From Pseudomonas sp. B21-015 (GTDB lineage Bacteria; Pseudomonadota; Gammaproteobacteria; Pseudomonadales; Pseudomonadaceae): a stretch of DNA of 64,000 nt. Shown piece by piece: positions 44,827-53,980 of this stretch. Position numbers and translations under genes: made by a program. How positions within the stretch are numbered: the stretch's first letter is position 1; the number at the start of each line of letters is the position of its first letter. The notes under the pieces were generated by a model. The model did not search any database, was not told the DNA's origin, and was given only the letters and a program-made list of their open reading frames with translations. Location of the stretch: positions 868,001 through 932,000 of the forward strand of contig NZ_CP087196.1 of the NCBI RefSeq assembly GCF_024749285.1, given 5' to 3'.

Positions 44827-46161
44827 ATGACTTTCGCCACCCTTGGCCTGATCGAACCCTTGCTGCGCGCTCTCGAGACGCTCGGCTACCAGACCCCGAC
44901 GCCGGTTCAGACGCAAGCGATTCCGGCGGTGCTGGCCGGTCGCGACCTGATGGCCGCGGCCCAGACCGGCACCGGCAAGACTGCCGGTTTCGCCTTGCCG
45001 CTGCTGCAATTGCTGGCCATGGAAGGGCCGAAAGTCAGCGCCAACTCCGTGCGCGCGCTGATCCTGGTGCCGACCCGCGAACTGGCCGAGCAGGTTCACG
45101 AAAGCGTGCGTCAGTACGCCGAGAACCTGCCGTTGAGCACATACGCGGTGTACGGCGGCGTCAGCATCAACCCGCAAATGATGAAGCTGCGCAAAGGCGT
45201 TGATCTGTTGGTGGCGACCCCGGGCCGCTTGCTCGACCTGTTCCGCCAGAACGCGCTCAAGTTCAACCAGTTGCAAACCCTGGTGCTGGACGAAGCCGAT
45301 CGCATGCTCGATCTGGGCTTCTCCGAAGAACTGGGGAACATTTACAAGGCGCTGCCGAAGAAGCGCCAGACGCTGTTGTTCTCCGCGACCTTCTCCGACG
45401 CCATCCGCACCCTGGCCGGGCAAATGCTCAACGACCCGCTGAGCATCGAAGTCAGCCCGCGCAACGTCGCAGCCAACACTGTTAAACAGTGGGTGGTGAC
45501 GGTGGACAAGAAGCGCAAGCCGGAGCTGTTCGTTCACTTGATGCGCAAGGGCAAGTGGAAGCAGGTGCTGGTATTCGCCAAGACCCGTAACGGCGTAGAC
45601 GCGCTGGTGGAAAAACTCCAGGGCCTGGGCATCAACGCTGACGGCATCCACGGCGACAAACCTCAGGCAACCCGTCAGCGAGCGCTGGATCGTTTCAAGG
45701 CCAGCGAAGTGCAGATACTTGTAGCCACCGACGTGGCCGCCCGTGGTCTGGATATCGAAGATTTGCCGTTGGTGGTCAACTTCGACCTGCCGATCGTGGC
45801 GGAGGACTACATCCACCGCATCGGCCGTACCGGCCGTGCGGGTTCAACCGGCGAGGCAATTTCGCTGGTCTGCGCCGATGAAGTGAATCAGCTGTCAGCC
45901 ATCGAGATGTTGACCCGTCAGACGCTGACTCGCCAGATGGAGCAGGATTTCGAGCCTGAACACCGCGTGCCGGATACCGATGCCAGCGGTCAGGTGATCA
46001 AGAAGCCGAAAAAACCGAAGAAGCCCAAGACCTCCGGTGGCGGCAAGCGCAACCTGGGTAAATGGGTCGAGAGCGGTGATGCGTCGGCGCCGGAGCCTTC
46101 GATCAAGCCTGTGCGTAAAGTGCCGGTGTTCAATACCGGGCCGCGTAAGCGTAAGCCTTGA
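44827..46161 (+). CDS. rhlE: DEAD-box RNA helicase RhlE
   Basis: A 444-residue RNA helicase. Motifs in order: Q motif (TPVQTQAIP), AQTGTGKTAGFALP, PTRELAEQV, VLDEADRMLDLGF, FSATFSD, and HRIGRTGRAGSTG. The C-terminus is a basic lysine-rich tail (KKPKKPKKPK) as in other RhlE proteins, which act in ribosome assembly and RNA turnover. ATG 44827 was chosen for its family start. No close operon partner; a repeat follows. Confidence 0.93.
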   Translation: MTFATLGLIEPLLRALETLGYQTPTPVQTQAIPAVLAGRDLMAAAQTGTGKTAGFALPLLQLLAMEGPKVSANSVRALILVPTRELAEQVHESVRQYAENLPLSTYAVYGGVSINPQMMKLRKGVDLLVATPGRLLDLFRQNALKFNQLQTLVLDEADRMLDLGFSEELGNIYKALPKKRQTLLFSATFSDAIRTLAGQMLNDPLSIEVSPRNVAANTVKQWVVTVDKKRKPELFVHLMRKGKWKQVLVFAKTRNGVDALVEKLQGLGINADGIHGDKPQATRQRALDRFKASEVQILVATDVAARGLDIEDLPLVVNFDLPIVAEDYIHRIGRTGRAGSTGEAISLVCADEVNQLSAIEMLTRQTLTRQMEQDFEPEHRVPDTDASGQVIKKPKKPKKPKTSGGGKRNLGKWVESGDASAPEPSIKPVRKVPVFNTGPRKRKP

Positions 46162-46184
46162 TTAAACGCTGCGCCTGTCAGGCC

Positions 46185-46270
46185 ACCATCGCGAGCAGGC
46201 TCGCTCCCACATTGACCGTATTCTTATGAAAGAACTCGGTCACCTGTGGGAGCGAGCCTGCTCGCGATGG
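46185..46270. repeat. Family A repeat pair, GAGCAGGCTCGC variant
   Basis: Arms CCATCGCGAGCAGGCTCGCT at 46185 and its complement ending at 46270. It sits between rhlE and the converging flavoprotein gene and differs from most family A copies in the core. Confidence 0.82.
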
Positions 46271-46284
46271 ACGCGCCTCGGTCT

Positions 46285-47526
46285 TCAATCCTTGCGCCGC
46301 AACCACTCCACCATCCCCAACCCCGCCGCTCGACCACTGGCGAAACACGCGGTCAGCAGATAGCCGCCGGTCGGCGCTTCCCAATCGAGCATTTCCCCCG
46401 CGCAGAACACGCCGGGCAGTTGCTTGAGCATCAAACGTTCATCCATCGTCTCGAACATCACGCCCCCCGCGCTGCTGATGGCTTCGTCCAATGGCCGGGT
46501 TTTCATCAGCGTCAGTGGCAATGCCTTGATCGCTTTGGCCAGCAGCGCCGGATCGGCAAAACATTCAACCGGTGTCAGCTCGCGCAACAACGCCGCTTTC
46601 ACGCCATCAAGCCCAAGCTGACTGTGCAGGTGTTTGGCCATGGAGCGTGATCCGCGCGGTTTGTTCAGCGCCGCCTGAACTTTATCCACAGGCTTGCCCG
46701 GCAACAGATCGAGATGAATGGTTGCCGAGCCGTGCTGATTGATCGCTTCGCGGATCGGTGCCGACAGGGCGTAGATCAAACTGCCTTCAATCCCCGTGGC
46801 AGTGATCACACACTCCCCGAGTCGCGGCACGTCGTCATTGAGGCCAATGGCGATGTTTTTCAGCGGGCTGCCTGCGAATTTGCTGACCATCAATTCGCTC
46901 CAGGCCTGCACCTCGAAGCCGCAATTGCTCGGTTGCAACGGCGTCAGTCCTACACCGCGCTGTTCCAGCGGCAGCATCCAGGCACCGTCCGAACCGAGGC
47001 GCGACCAACTGCCGCCGCCGAGGGCCAGTAAGGTCGCATTCGCTTGAACGGTTTTTTCGCCTTCGGGGCTGTCGATACGCAAGTCACCGTTGTCATCCCA
47101 ACCGAGCCAGCGATGGCGGGTGTGGATAACTACGCCGGCATCGCGCAGGCGTTTGAGCCAGGCACGCAACAGGGGCGCGGCTTTCATGTCGGTAGGAAAC
47201 ACCCGGCCGGAGCTGCCGACAAAGGTTTCGATGCCCAGGTCATGAATCCATTGGCACAAGGCTTCGGCACCGAAGGCTCGCAGCAGCGGTGCAATCTGCG
47301 GAGCCCGTTCGGCGTAGCGTGAGAGAAATGCGGGGTAGGCCTCGGAATGGGTGATGTTCATGCCGCCGACACCGGCGAGGAGGAATTTTCGCCCCACTGA
47401 AGGCATGCCGTCGTACAGGTCGACCTTGATTCCTGCCTGGCTCAACACTTCAGCCGCCATCAAACCGGCGGGACCGCCACCGATGATGGCGACGTTTGAG
47501 GGGAGGGAAGTGGAGGGCTGGGTCAT
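46285..47526 (-). CDS. NAD(P)/FAD-dependent oxidoreductase, HI0933/TIGR03862 family
   Basis: A 413-residue flavoprotein with an N-terminal dinucleotide motif (VAIIGGGPAGLMAAEVLSQAG), the family motif KFLLAGVGGMNITH (residues near 50), LALGGGSWSRLGSDG and the C-terminal VFCAGEMLDWEAPTGGYLL. This is the HI0933/BaiN-like family; the reaction is unknown for most members. ATG 47526 gives MTQPSTSL and precedes the nucleotide motif correctly; the open frame upstream is repeat sequence. Confidence 0.87.
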   Translation of the reverse strand: MTQPSTSLPSNVAIIGGGPAGLMAAEVLSQAGIKVDLYDGMPSVGRKFLLAGVGGMNITHSEAYPAFLSRYAERAPQIAPLLRAFGAEALCQWIHDLGIETFVGSSGRVFPTDMKAAPLLRAWLKRLRDAGVVIHTRHRWLGWDDNGDLRIDSPEGEKTVQANATLLALGGGSWSRLGSDGAWMLPLEQRGVGLTPLQPSNCGFEVQAWSELMVSKFAGSPLKNIAIGLNDDVPRLGECVITATGIEGSLIYALSAPIREAINQHGSATIHLDLLPGKPVDKVQAALNKPRGSRSMAKHLHSQLGLDGVKAALLRELTPVECFADPALLAKAIKALPLTLMKTRPLDEAISSAGGVMFETMDERLMLKQLPGVFCAGEMLDWEAPTGGYLLTACFASGRAAGLGMVEWLRRKD

Positions 47527-47581
47527 GGCGAGAGCTGCGGCGTGGCGGAATAAGCCGCGCATTCTAGCAGTGCGCGATAAC

Positions 47582-47672
47582 GGTGGGAGCAGGCTTGCCC
47601 GCGATAGCGGACTGTCAGGCAACAATGATGTTGAATGTACCGGCCTCATCGCGGGCAAGCCCGCTCCCACAG
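47582..47672. repeat. Family A palindromic repeat pair
   Basis: GTGGGAGCAGGCTTGCCCGC on at 47583 and the complement ending 47672, canonical on the right. Its inner spacer (TGTCAGGCAACAATGATGTTG) resembles, in reverse, that of the insertion subtype, which suggests common ancestry. Confidence 0.85.
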
Positions 47673-47807
47673 GGATCATGGGTGTGTTCAAGAGCTGATC
47701 AAAAAACAACCACTCCGTTGCACGCTATAGGTAGCATGGCCTGCAGGCCCTTTCACTCAGGTTATCCACAGGCGGTTCCACAGGCATTGTGGGTAAAGGC
47801 CCACACC

Positions 47808-48728
47808 TCAATGACAACCTGATGACTGCCAGACCCGTTGGGCGCTGTGATGGAGGATGCCATGACGGCGCGCCAGGGCTTTGCGGTCCTTGCTGTAACC
47901 GCCGCCGATCACGCCGACCAGCGGAATATCCCGGCCCAGGCAATGACGCATCACGCTTTCGTCGCGAGCGGCGACGCCTTCGTCTGTCAGTTTCAGATAG
48001 CCCAAAGCGTCGTCCTTATGCACGTCGACACCGGCGTCGTACAGCACCAGATCCGGTTGGTAGAGCGGCAGCAAATAGTTGAGCGCATCGTCCACCACCT
48101 TCAGGTAGTCGGCATCGCCCATGCCCATGGGCAAGGGGATGTCCCAGTCGCTTTCGGCTTTGCGTGCAGGAAAGTTCTTTTCGCAGTGCAGGGAAACGGT
48201 CACTGCCTCTGGGGTGTTGTGCAGGATTCGTGCAGTCCCATCGCCCTGATGCACATCGCAGTCGAAGATCAGCACCCGATTCACCCGGCCACTTTCCAGC
48301 AGGTAATGGCTGATCACCGCCAGGTCATTGAAGATGCAGAACCCGGCGGGGTGATCGTAATGCGCGTGATGAGTGCCGCCGGCCAGGTGACAGGCCAAGC
48401 CATGTTCCAGTGCCTGTTCGGCCGCCAGCAGCGAACCGCCGACCGCTCGCACCGTGCGCCGGGCCAGTGCTTCGCTCCAGGGCAGGCCGAGGCGCCGCTG
48501 GTCTTCCCGGGACAACTCGCCGCCCATGTAGCGTTCGATATACGCAGGGTCATGAGCGAGGGCGAGAATATCCGCCGGGCACAGGTCCGGGCGCAGCAGG
48601 TCAGCGTCGCGGGTCAGGCCACTGTCCACCAGGTGATCGCGCAGCAAGCGAAACTTGTCCATGGGGAAGCGGTGATCCGCCGGGAACTCGGGACTGTAGT
48701 CTTCGTGGTAGATCAGAGGCAGGGGCAT
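47808..48728 (-). CDS. Histone deacetylase-family (class II-like) protein
   Basis: A 306-residue deacetylase-fold enzyme. The key segments are GTHHAHYDHPAGFCIFND (catalytic His pair), IFDCDVHQGDGTA (Zn ligands) and DAGVDVHKDDALG, plus a C-terminal GVIGGGYS. Bacterial members deacetylate polyamines, acetyl-lysines or small amides. ATG 48728 gives MPLPLIYHEDYSPEFP, a normal start. It diverges from a GNAT acetyltransferase, which makes an acetylation pair possible. Confidence 0.87.
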   Translation of the reverse strand: MPLPLIYHEDYSPEFPADHRFPMDKFRLLRDHLVDSGLTRDADLLRPDLCPADILALAHDPAYIERYMGGELSREDQRRLGLPWSEALARRTVRAVGGSLLAAEQALEHGLACHLAGGTHHAHYDHPAGFCIFNDLAVISHYLLESGRVNRVLIFDCDVHQGDGTARILHNTPEAVTVSLHCEKNFPARKAESDWDIPLPMGMGDADYLKVVDDALNYLLPLYQPDLVLYDAGVDVHKDDALGYLKLTDEGVAARDESVMRHCLGRDIPLVGVIGGGYSKDRKALARRHGILHHSAQRVWQSSGCH

Positions 48729-48819
48729 GGCTGATTTATCTAGGAAGGCCTGTAGGAATGAGTGAAGGATCCTACCAGCGATGTAGACTTGCGGCATGGA
48801 AACAGAGGGGAGGGGCACG

Positions 48820-49389
48820 ATGGAGCCGATACTGGAACTCGAAAGCGCGCGACTGTTGTTGCGGCAGTGGCGTGACGAGGATTTGCCGGCGTTTGCGGCA
48901 ATGTGTGCCGATCCACAGGTGATGCGTTATTTTCCGGCACCCTTGAGTCGACTGGAAAGCGCCTCGCTGATCGGACGGGTTCGCGGGCATTTTGCCGAGT
49001 ATGGTTTTGGCCTCTGGGCACTCGAGCGCAAGGACACCGGGGCGTTCATCGGGTTTACCGGACTGGGTGTGGTCGGCTTCGACGCGCCCTTCACCCCGGC
49101 CATCGAAATCGGCTGGCGCCTGGCGCGCGAGCACTGGGGCCTGGGGTATGCCAGTGAAGCGGCGTGGACCGCATTGCGCTGCGGGTTTGACCGGCTGGCA
49201 CTGCAAGAGGTCGTGGCGTTCACCACCGAAACCAACATGCCTTCGCAAAAAGTCATGCAGGCGATTGGCATGCACCATGCCCCCGCCGATGACTTCGAGC
49301 ACCCGAGTCTGGCAGCCGATCATCCGCTGCGCCCCCACGTGTTGTATCGCATCACCCGTGAACAATGGCTGGAAACCTTGCATGGATAA
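48820..49389 (+). CDS. GNAT-family N-acetyltransferase (RimJ/RimL type)
   Basis: A 189-residue acetyltransferase. The RimJ/L-type layout is seen in LESARLLLRQWRDEDLPAF, EIGWRLAREHWGLGYASEA (acetyl-CoA binding region) and TETNMPSQKVMQAIGM. Members acetylate ribosomal proteins, antibiotics or metabolites; the substrate is unknown. AGGGGAGGGG before ATG 48820 is a strong RBS. It diverges from the deacetylase at 48728 with a 91-base gap. Confidence 0.87.
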   Translation: MEPILELESARLLLRQWRDEDLPAFAAMCADPQVMRYFPAPLSRLESASLIGRVRGHFAEYGFGLWALERKDTGAFIGFTGLGVVGFDAPFTPAIEIGWRLAREHWGLGYASEAAWTALRCGFDRLALQEVVAFTTETNMPSQKVMQAIGMHHAPADDFEHPSLAADHPLRPHVLYRITREQWLETLHG

Positions 49390-49495
49390 GCAGGCACGGA
49401 CGTTTACAATGGCCCTCATGTTGAACCGGGCCATAAACTGAATCGACCGCCGCAGCCAAGGCTGCTCGGCATTGCTTTGTGTGAGGAGAGTCTGA

Positions 49496-50365
49496 ATGAG
49501 CCAAGTGTTGGAAGATCTGGTAGACCTGCTGACCCTGGAACCGATTGAAGAAAACCTGTTCCGTGGCCGCAGCCAGGATCTGGGTTTTCGTCAGTTGTTC
49601 GGCGGCCAGGTGCTCGGCCAGTCCCTGTCGGCGGCCAGTCAGACAGTCGAAGCCGCGCGTCATGTGCATTCGATGCACGGTTATTTCCTGCGCCCGGGCG
49701 ATGCCAAGCTGCCGGTGGTGTATCAGGTTGATCGGGTGCGCGATGGCGGCAGTTTCAGCACGCGCCGGGTGACGGCGATCCAGAAGGGCAACCCGATTTT
49801 CACCTGCAGTGCCTCCTTTCAGTACGACGAAGAAGGCTTCCAGCACCAGAGCGAAATGCCGCAAGTGGTTGGCCCGGAAAACCTGCCGTCGGAGCTGGAG
49901 CTCACCCAGCAGCGCGCGCACCTGATCCCTGAACACATGCGCGAGAAACTGCTGTGCCCGAAACCGATCGAAGTCCGTCCGGTGACCGAGAAAGATCCCT
50001 ACAACCCGCAGCCTGCCGATCCGGTCAAGTACGTCTGGTTCCGCGCCGACGGTGCGTTGGCCGACACCCCGGCGCTGCACAAATACCTGTTGGCCTACGC
50101 GTCGGACTTCGGCCTGCTGACCACCTCGATGTTGCCCCACGGCAAATCGGTCTGGCAGAAAGACATGCAGGTCGCCAGCCTCGACCACGCATTGTGGTTC
50201 CACGCCGACCTGCGTGCCGATGACTGGTTGCTGTACGCCATGGACAGCCCGTGGGCCGGCAACTCGCGCGGATTCTCCCGTGGCAGCGTGTTCAACCGTG
50301 CTGGGCAATTGGTGGCTTCGGTCACTCAGGAAGGCCTGATTCGTCATCGCAAGGATTGGGCATGA
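49496..50365 (+). CDS. tesB: Acyl-CoA thioesterase II
   Basis: TesB hydrolyses medium- to long-chain acyl-CoAs. The 289-residue protein has two hot-dog folds: LFRGRSQDLGFRQLFGGQVLGQSL, HSMHGYFLRPGD, and in the second half ASLDHALWFHADLRADDWLLY and GFSRGSVFNRAGQLVASVTQEG. The catalytic Asp/Thr/Gln region is in ASLDHALWFH and ASVTQEG. Its ATGA overlap couples it to the HAD gene. Confidence 0.93.
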   Translation: MSQVLEDLVDLLTLEPIEENLFRGRSQDLGFRQLFGGQVLGQSLSAASQTVEAARHVHSMHGYFLRPGDAKLPVVYQVDRVRDGGSFSTRRVTAIQKGNPIFTCSASFQYDEEGFQHQSEMPQVVGPENLPSELELTQQRAHLIPEHMREKLLCPKPIEVRPVTEKDPYNPQPADPVKYVWFRADGALADTPALHKYLLAYASDFGLLTTSMLPHGKSVWQKDMQVASLDHALWFHADLRADDWLLYAMDSPWAGNSRGFSRGSVFNRAGQLVASVTQEGLIRHRKDWA

Positions 50366-50955
50366 GCCTGGCCGAGGTGCGGCACTGGGTGTTCGATATG
50401 GACGGCACCCTGACAGTGGCGGTGCATGACTTCGCGGCAATCCGCGTGGCGTTGGCGATTCCCGCCGAAGACGACATTCTCACCCACCTCGCTGCGCTGC
50501 CGGCCGATGAAGCGGCGGCCAAGCACGCGTGGTTGCTGGAGCATGAGCGGGATCTGGCATTGGGTTCGAAACCGGCGCCGGGCGCGGTGGAGCTGGTGCG
50601 TGAGTTGGCCGGGCGCGGTTATCGTCTGGGCATTCTCACGCGCAATGCTCGCGAGCTGGCGCATGTCACGCTGGAGGCGATTGGTCTGGCCGACTGCTTT
50701 GCGGTGGAAGATGTATTGGGCCGCGATGAAGCACCGCCCAAGCCGCATCCCGGTGGTCTGCTGAAACTGGCCGAGGCCTGGAAGGTGCCGGCGAGCGACA
50801 TGGTGATGGTCGGTGATTACCGCTTTGATCTGGATTGCGGTCGGGCGGCGGGGACGCGGACGGTGCTGGTGAATCTGCCGGATAATCCGTGGCCGGAATT
50901 GACTGATTGGCATGCTGCCGATTGCGTGGTGTTGCGGCAGATGCTTTCGGCTTGA
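50362..50955 (+). CDS. HAD-superfamily phosphatase (HAD-IA)
   Basis: A 197-residue HAD hydrolase. The motifs are FDMDGTLT (I), GILTRNAREL (II), KPHPGGLLK (III) and MVGDYRFDLDCG (IV), with an alpha-helical cap between I and II. The start ATG 50362 overlaps the tesB stop (ATGA). Substrate unknown; likely a small phosphomonoester. Pairing with tesB suggests a shared function in carbon or lipid metabolism, but this is only inferred. Confidence 0.88.
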   Translation: MSLAEVRHWVFDMDGTLTVAVHDFAAIRVALAIPAEDDILTHLAALPADEAAAKHAWLLEHERDLALGSKPAPGAVELVRELAGRGYRLGILTRNARELAHVTLEAIGLADCFAVEDVLGRDEAPPKPHPGGLLKLAEAWKVPASDMVMVGDYRFDLDCGRAAGTRTVLVNLPDNPWPELTDWHAADCVVLRQMLSA

Positions 50956-50977
50956 GGGATTGGTCATTTGATTAACC

Positions 50978-51049
50978 GCTATCGCGGGCAAGCCCGCTCC
51001 CACAAGGATGGTGCATAACCCTGTGGGAGCGGGCTTGCCCGCGATAGCG
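50978..51049. repeat. Family A palindromic repeat pair, nearly symmetric
   Basis: CGCTATCGCGGGCAAGCCCG... at 50978 and its complement ending 51049, separated by only 17 bases. This is the most regular family A copy. Confidence 0.87.
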
Positions 51050-51071
51050 TCAGTTCAGGCACCACAAAAAC

Positions 51072-52031
51072 TCACTGACCGAACAACGCCTTCTGCCCCT
51101 CAGGCGACGTAAACATCCCGTCCCCATTGTGCCCGACCCCAGGCACTTCGATCAGTTGCTGACTCAACCCCTGAGAATGGCGTTGTTTCAGATATTTGAA
51201 ATAGTTGCGCCCACGAATCAATCGAGACGCACCCTGAGCTTTAGCCTCACAACTTTTATCCAGCGCCGGATGATTCGGATCAGTGTCCTGCTGGCCGAGT
51301 AAATAAACGATGTCACGTTTGACATAGTTCTCTTCGAGTTGCGCAGGCGTTTGCCCATTGGCATAAGCGGGCAGATCCGTCAGCCCGTACTTCCAGCGAT
51401 TGAAATTCGGGCACCCCGCATGACTGAACGCCACTGGCCGTTGCTCATTGAAGTAGGCGTACGACGAAGGATTGGCAATCACATAGCGCACCTTCACGCC
51501 TTCTGTATCGAGAGCGGGCTGAGGGTGACCCAGCAAGGCATAACGCTGAACCACCTGAGCACCGCCGGAGTGACCGGCGATGACGATTTGCTTCACGTCC
51601 GGAAACTGGCGCCGATCCCCCAGGCGAGCGATGATTTCGTCGAGCGCCGCATAGGAACTCAGGGTGAACGGCGCGGTGGATAAGCCGCCGGCCATCCAGT
51701 CATTGCCTTGCCAGCGTAAAACACTGTCAGGCACCGGATGGCTCGCGATGTCGGTTTCATTGAGAAACTGCGGGGCGAGCACCAAGGTGTTCGCGCTTTG
51801 CCCGGCCTGCTCGGCCGCGTGCTCGGCGCTCTGGCGGTAGGTTTCAGCATTGCGCAAACGACCATGGATGATGATCAGCACGCGTTCGATTTTCGCAGGC
51901 GTCGGGCCGATGCCCACCGCGATTTCGCCAGCGCTCAACAGCAGGCGCCCGGAACTGATCGCCTTGCCTCCCTGCTCGGCAGCCTGGGTGCTTGCGCAGG
52001 TGATCAACAGAACCAGCAGCCACTGACGCAT
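51072..52031 (-). CDS. Secreted alpha/beta hydrolase
   Basis: A 319-residue protein with a signal peptide (to STQAAE) and an alpha/beta-hydrolase core. The nucleophile motif is IAGHSGGAQVVQ (near residue 150), and the catalytic histidine is likely in VPGVGHNGDGMF near the C-terminus. It is probably periplasmic. Substrate unknown; the fold includes esterases and lipases. Its ATG (52029-52031) overlaps the ypfJ stop, so the two are translated together. Confidence 0.82.
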   Translation of the reverse strand: MRQWLLVLLITCASTQAAEQGGKAISSGRLLLSAGEIAVGIGPTPAKIERVLIIIHGRLRNAETYRQSAEHAAEQAGQSANTLVLAPQFLNETDIASHPVPDSVLRWQGNDWMAGGLSTAPFTLSSYAALDEIIARLGDRRQFPDVKQIVIAGHSGGAQVVQRYALLGHPQPALDTEGVKVRYVIANPSSYAYFNEQRPVAFSHAGCPNFNRWKYGLTDLPAYANGQTPAQLEENYVKRDIVYLLGQQDTDPNHPALDKSCEAKAQGASRLIRGRNYFKYLKQRHSQGLSQQLIEVPGVGHNGDGMFTSPEGQKALFGQ

Positions 52032-52924
52032 CACAGAGTCTTCGCGGCAAAGGTATCGCACTGGCTGATCTGGCCCTGTGCGAATCCAGCCTTGAACCAG
52101 CGCACCCGCTGGGCCGAAGTGCCATGGGTGAAGGAGTCCGGCACCACGCGGCCCTGACCTTGCTGTTGCAAGCGGTCGTCGCCGATGGCGTTGGCGGCGT
52201 TCAAGGCTTCTTCGATGTCACCGGGTTCCAGCCAGTTCAGGCGTTTTTGCGCATTGTTGGCCCAGACCCCGGCCAGGCAATCGGCCTGCAGTTCCTGACG
52301 CACCAGCAAACCGCCGTCGCCTTCCATTTGCCGGCCCTGCTGCCGAGCGGCCTGAATTTTCGCCGAAACGCCAAGCAGGGTCTGCACGTGGTGTCCGACT
52401 TCATGAGCGATCACGTAGGCCTGAGCGAAATCACCCGCAGCGGAAAAGCGTTGCGACATTTCCTGGAAGAAACTCGTGTCCAGGTAGACCTTCTGGTCTG
52501 CCGGGCAATAGAACGGACCGGTTGCCGACGTCGCCAGGCCGCACGCCGAATTCACCCGATTGCTGAACAGCACCAGGGTCGGGTCTTTATATTGCCGACC
52601 GGCCTGCTGGAAAATCTGGCCCCAGGTGTCTTCGGTGTCGCCGAGGATCGAGCGTACGAATTCGGCCCCTTCATCATTGGCCGGTGGCGCCTGGCGGGTT
52701 TGGGGGGTGGCCGGGGCCGATTGCTCGCTCATCTGCCCGGTCAGTTGCCCGAGGATCTGCAACGGGTCCTGGCCGGTGATCCAGCCGATCCCGACGATCA
52801 ACAGGATCGCCGTCAGGCTCAGGCCCTTGCCCCCGCCGAAGCGCATCCCGCCGCCGCCACCACCGACATCATCGCCACGGGCGTCGACCACGTTGTCGCT
52901 GCGTCGGCCTTTTTTCCAAAGCAT
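52031..52924 (-). CDS. Neutral zinc metallopeptidase, YpfJ family
   Basis: A 297-residue membrane-anchored protein: a polar N-terminus with a glycine-rich stretch (GDDVGGGGGGMRFGGG), a membrane helix (SLTAILLIVGIGWI), a linker, and a zinc peptidase-like domain with HEVGHHVQTLLG and downstream ELQADCLAGVWAN. YpfJ-type proteins are conserved but their substrate is not known. ATG 52924 is used because it fits the family start MLWKKGRRSDN. It precedes the hydrolase with an ATG/TGA overlap. Confidence 0.87.
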   Translation of the reverse strand: MLWKKGRRSDNVVDARGDDVGGGGGGMRFGGGKGLSLTAILLIVGIGWITGQDPLQILGQLTGQMSEQSAPATPQTRQAPPANDEGAEFVRSILGDTEDTWGQIFQQAGRQYKDPTLVLFSNRVNSACGLATSATGPFYCPADQKVYLDTSFFQEMSQRFSAAGDFAQAYVIAHEVGHHVQTLLGVSAKIQAARQQGRQMEGDGGLLVRQELQADCLAGVWANNAQKRLNWLEPGDIEEALNAANAIGDDRLQQQGQGRVVPDSFTHGTSAQRVRWFKAGFAQGQISQCDTFAAKTL

Positions 52925-53184
52925 GGGCGGATCCTCGTTTGAACATGGTGATGAGTGTTGCTGGTGAGTAAGCGTGGCGCCAGTCCGGTCGTCCGTCTTT
53001 TGCCGTGCGCGCACCATTTCAGACTTGTATTGAACACGGATAGCCCAGCGAATTCCTTCAGGCGATGGGTTTTTATCGAGTGGGGGACTGCTTGTCTCGA
53101 CGGCGGCTAACGGACTCGCGGTTCCAGATTTCGCATTCGGCGGGTTGTCTTCTAGAATCGGGCAAATTTCGTGTGGAACCTCCC

Positions 53185-53961
53185 ATGGCCGGCAGTCAGA
53201 TCGAACGTGTTTTCAGCGTGCTGGAAAGCCTCACCAGTGAACCTCGTGGCCTGCCGATGCAGACGCTGGCAGAGCAACTGGATATCCCCAAAAGCGCGAC
53301 TCATCGCCTGCTCGCCGAGCTGATCCGGCTGGGTTATGTGCGGCAGAATCCGGAGAGCCTGCGTTATCACTTGTCGACCAGACTGGTGGCGATGGGTTTC
53401 CGTTACCTGTCCAGCAGCGGCGCCGATATCGTGCAGCCGGTGCTGGATCGTCTGGCCGAGGAAACTGGTGAACTGGTGCGCCTTGGCGTTATTGAAGGCG
53501 AACGGCAAGTCTGGATCGCCAAGTCTCAAGGCGCCCGCTCGGGGCTGCGTTATGACCCGGACATGGGCCGTGATGCGCCGTTGTTCTACACCGCGTCGGG
53601 CCACGCATGGCTGGCGTGCATGAGCGATGCCGAAGCGTTGTCGTTGGTGGAACGTCAGGGCGACGTGCAACCGAAAGATCTGGGGCCGAACGCACCGCGC
53701 TCCAACATTGAATTGCTGGAGCGCCTGCGTCTGGCGCGGGAGCAGGGCTACGCCTGGGTCGAGGAGAGTTCGGCAGTGGGCACCTCGGCGATTGCGGCGG
53801 TGGTGCGCCATCCCGGCGATGGTCGAGTGATCGGTGTGCTGAGCATTGCCGGGCCAAGCGCACGGATGCCGGGGGCACGGCTGCATGAGTTGGCACCGCT
53901 GTTGTTGACGTTTGCCGAGGAACTGTCGGCGGCAAGTCTGGCGTCGGAGTTGTTCAATTAA
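53185..53961 (+). CDS. IclR-family transcriptional regulator
   Basis: A 258-residue IclR-type regulator with an N-terminal winged HTH (FSVLESLTSEPRGLPMQTLAEQ, PKSATHRLLAEL) and a C-terminal effector domain (GVIEGERQVWIAKSQGARSG, YTASGHAWLA, EESSAVGTSAIAAVV). Such proteins usually bind a small carboxylate or sugar derivative. ATG 53185 gives MAGSQIERVF; an in-frame GTG (53173) is an alternative. It precedes the Gfo/Idh/MocA gene and probably controls it; a palindrome is found in that gene's promoter. Confidence 0.9.
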   Translation: MAGSQIERVFSVLESLTSEPRGLPMQTLAEQLDIPKSATHRLLAELIRLGYVRQNPESLRYHLSTRLVAMGFRYLSSSGADIVQPVLDRLAEETGELVRLGVIEGERQVWIAKSQGARSGLRYDPDMGRDAPLFYTASGHAWLACMSDAEALSLVERQGDVQPKDLGPNAPRSNIELLERLRLAREQGYAWVEESSAVGTSAIAAVVRHPGDGRVIGVLSIAGPSARMPGARLHELAPLLLTFAEELSAASLASELFN

Positions 53962-53980
53962 GCCGGCCAGCGCCCGTTCA

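Noticed and set aside
47583..47822. Short frames encoding MGAGLPAIA-type peptides at several repeats
   Set aside because: They are translations of family A repeat sequence and recur only because the repeat recurs.
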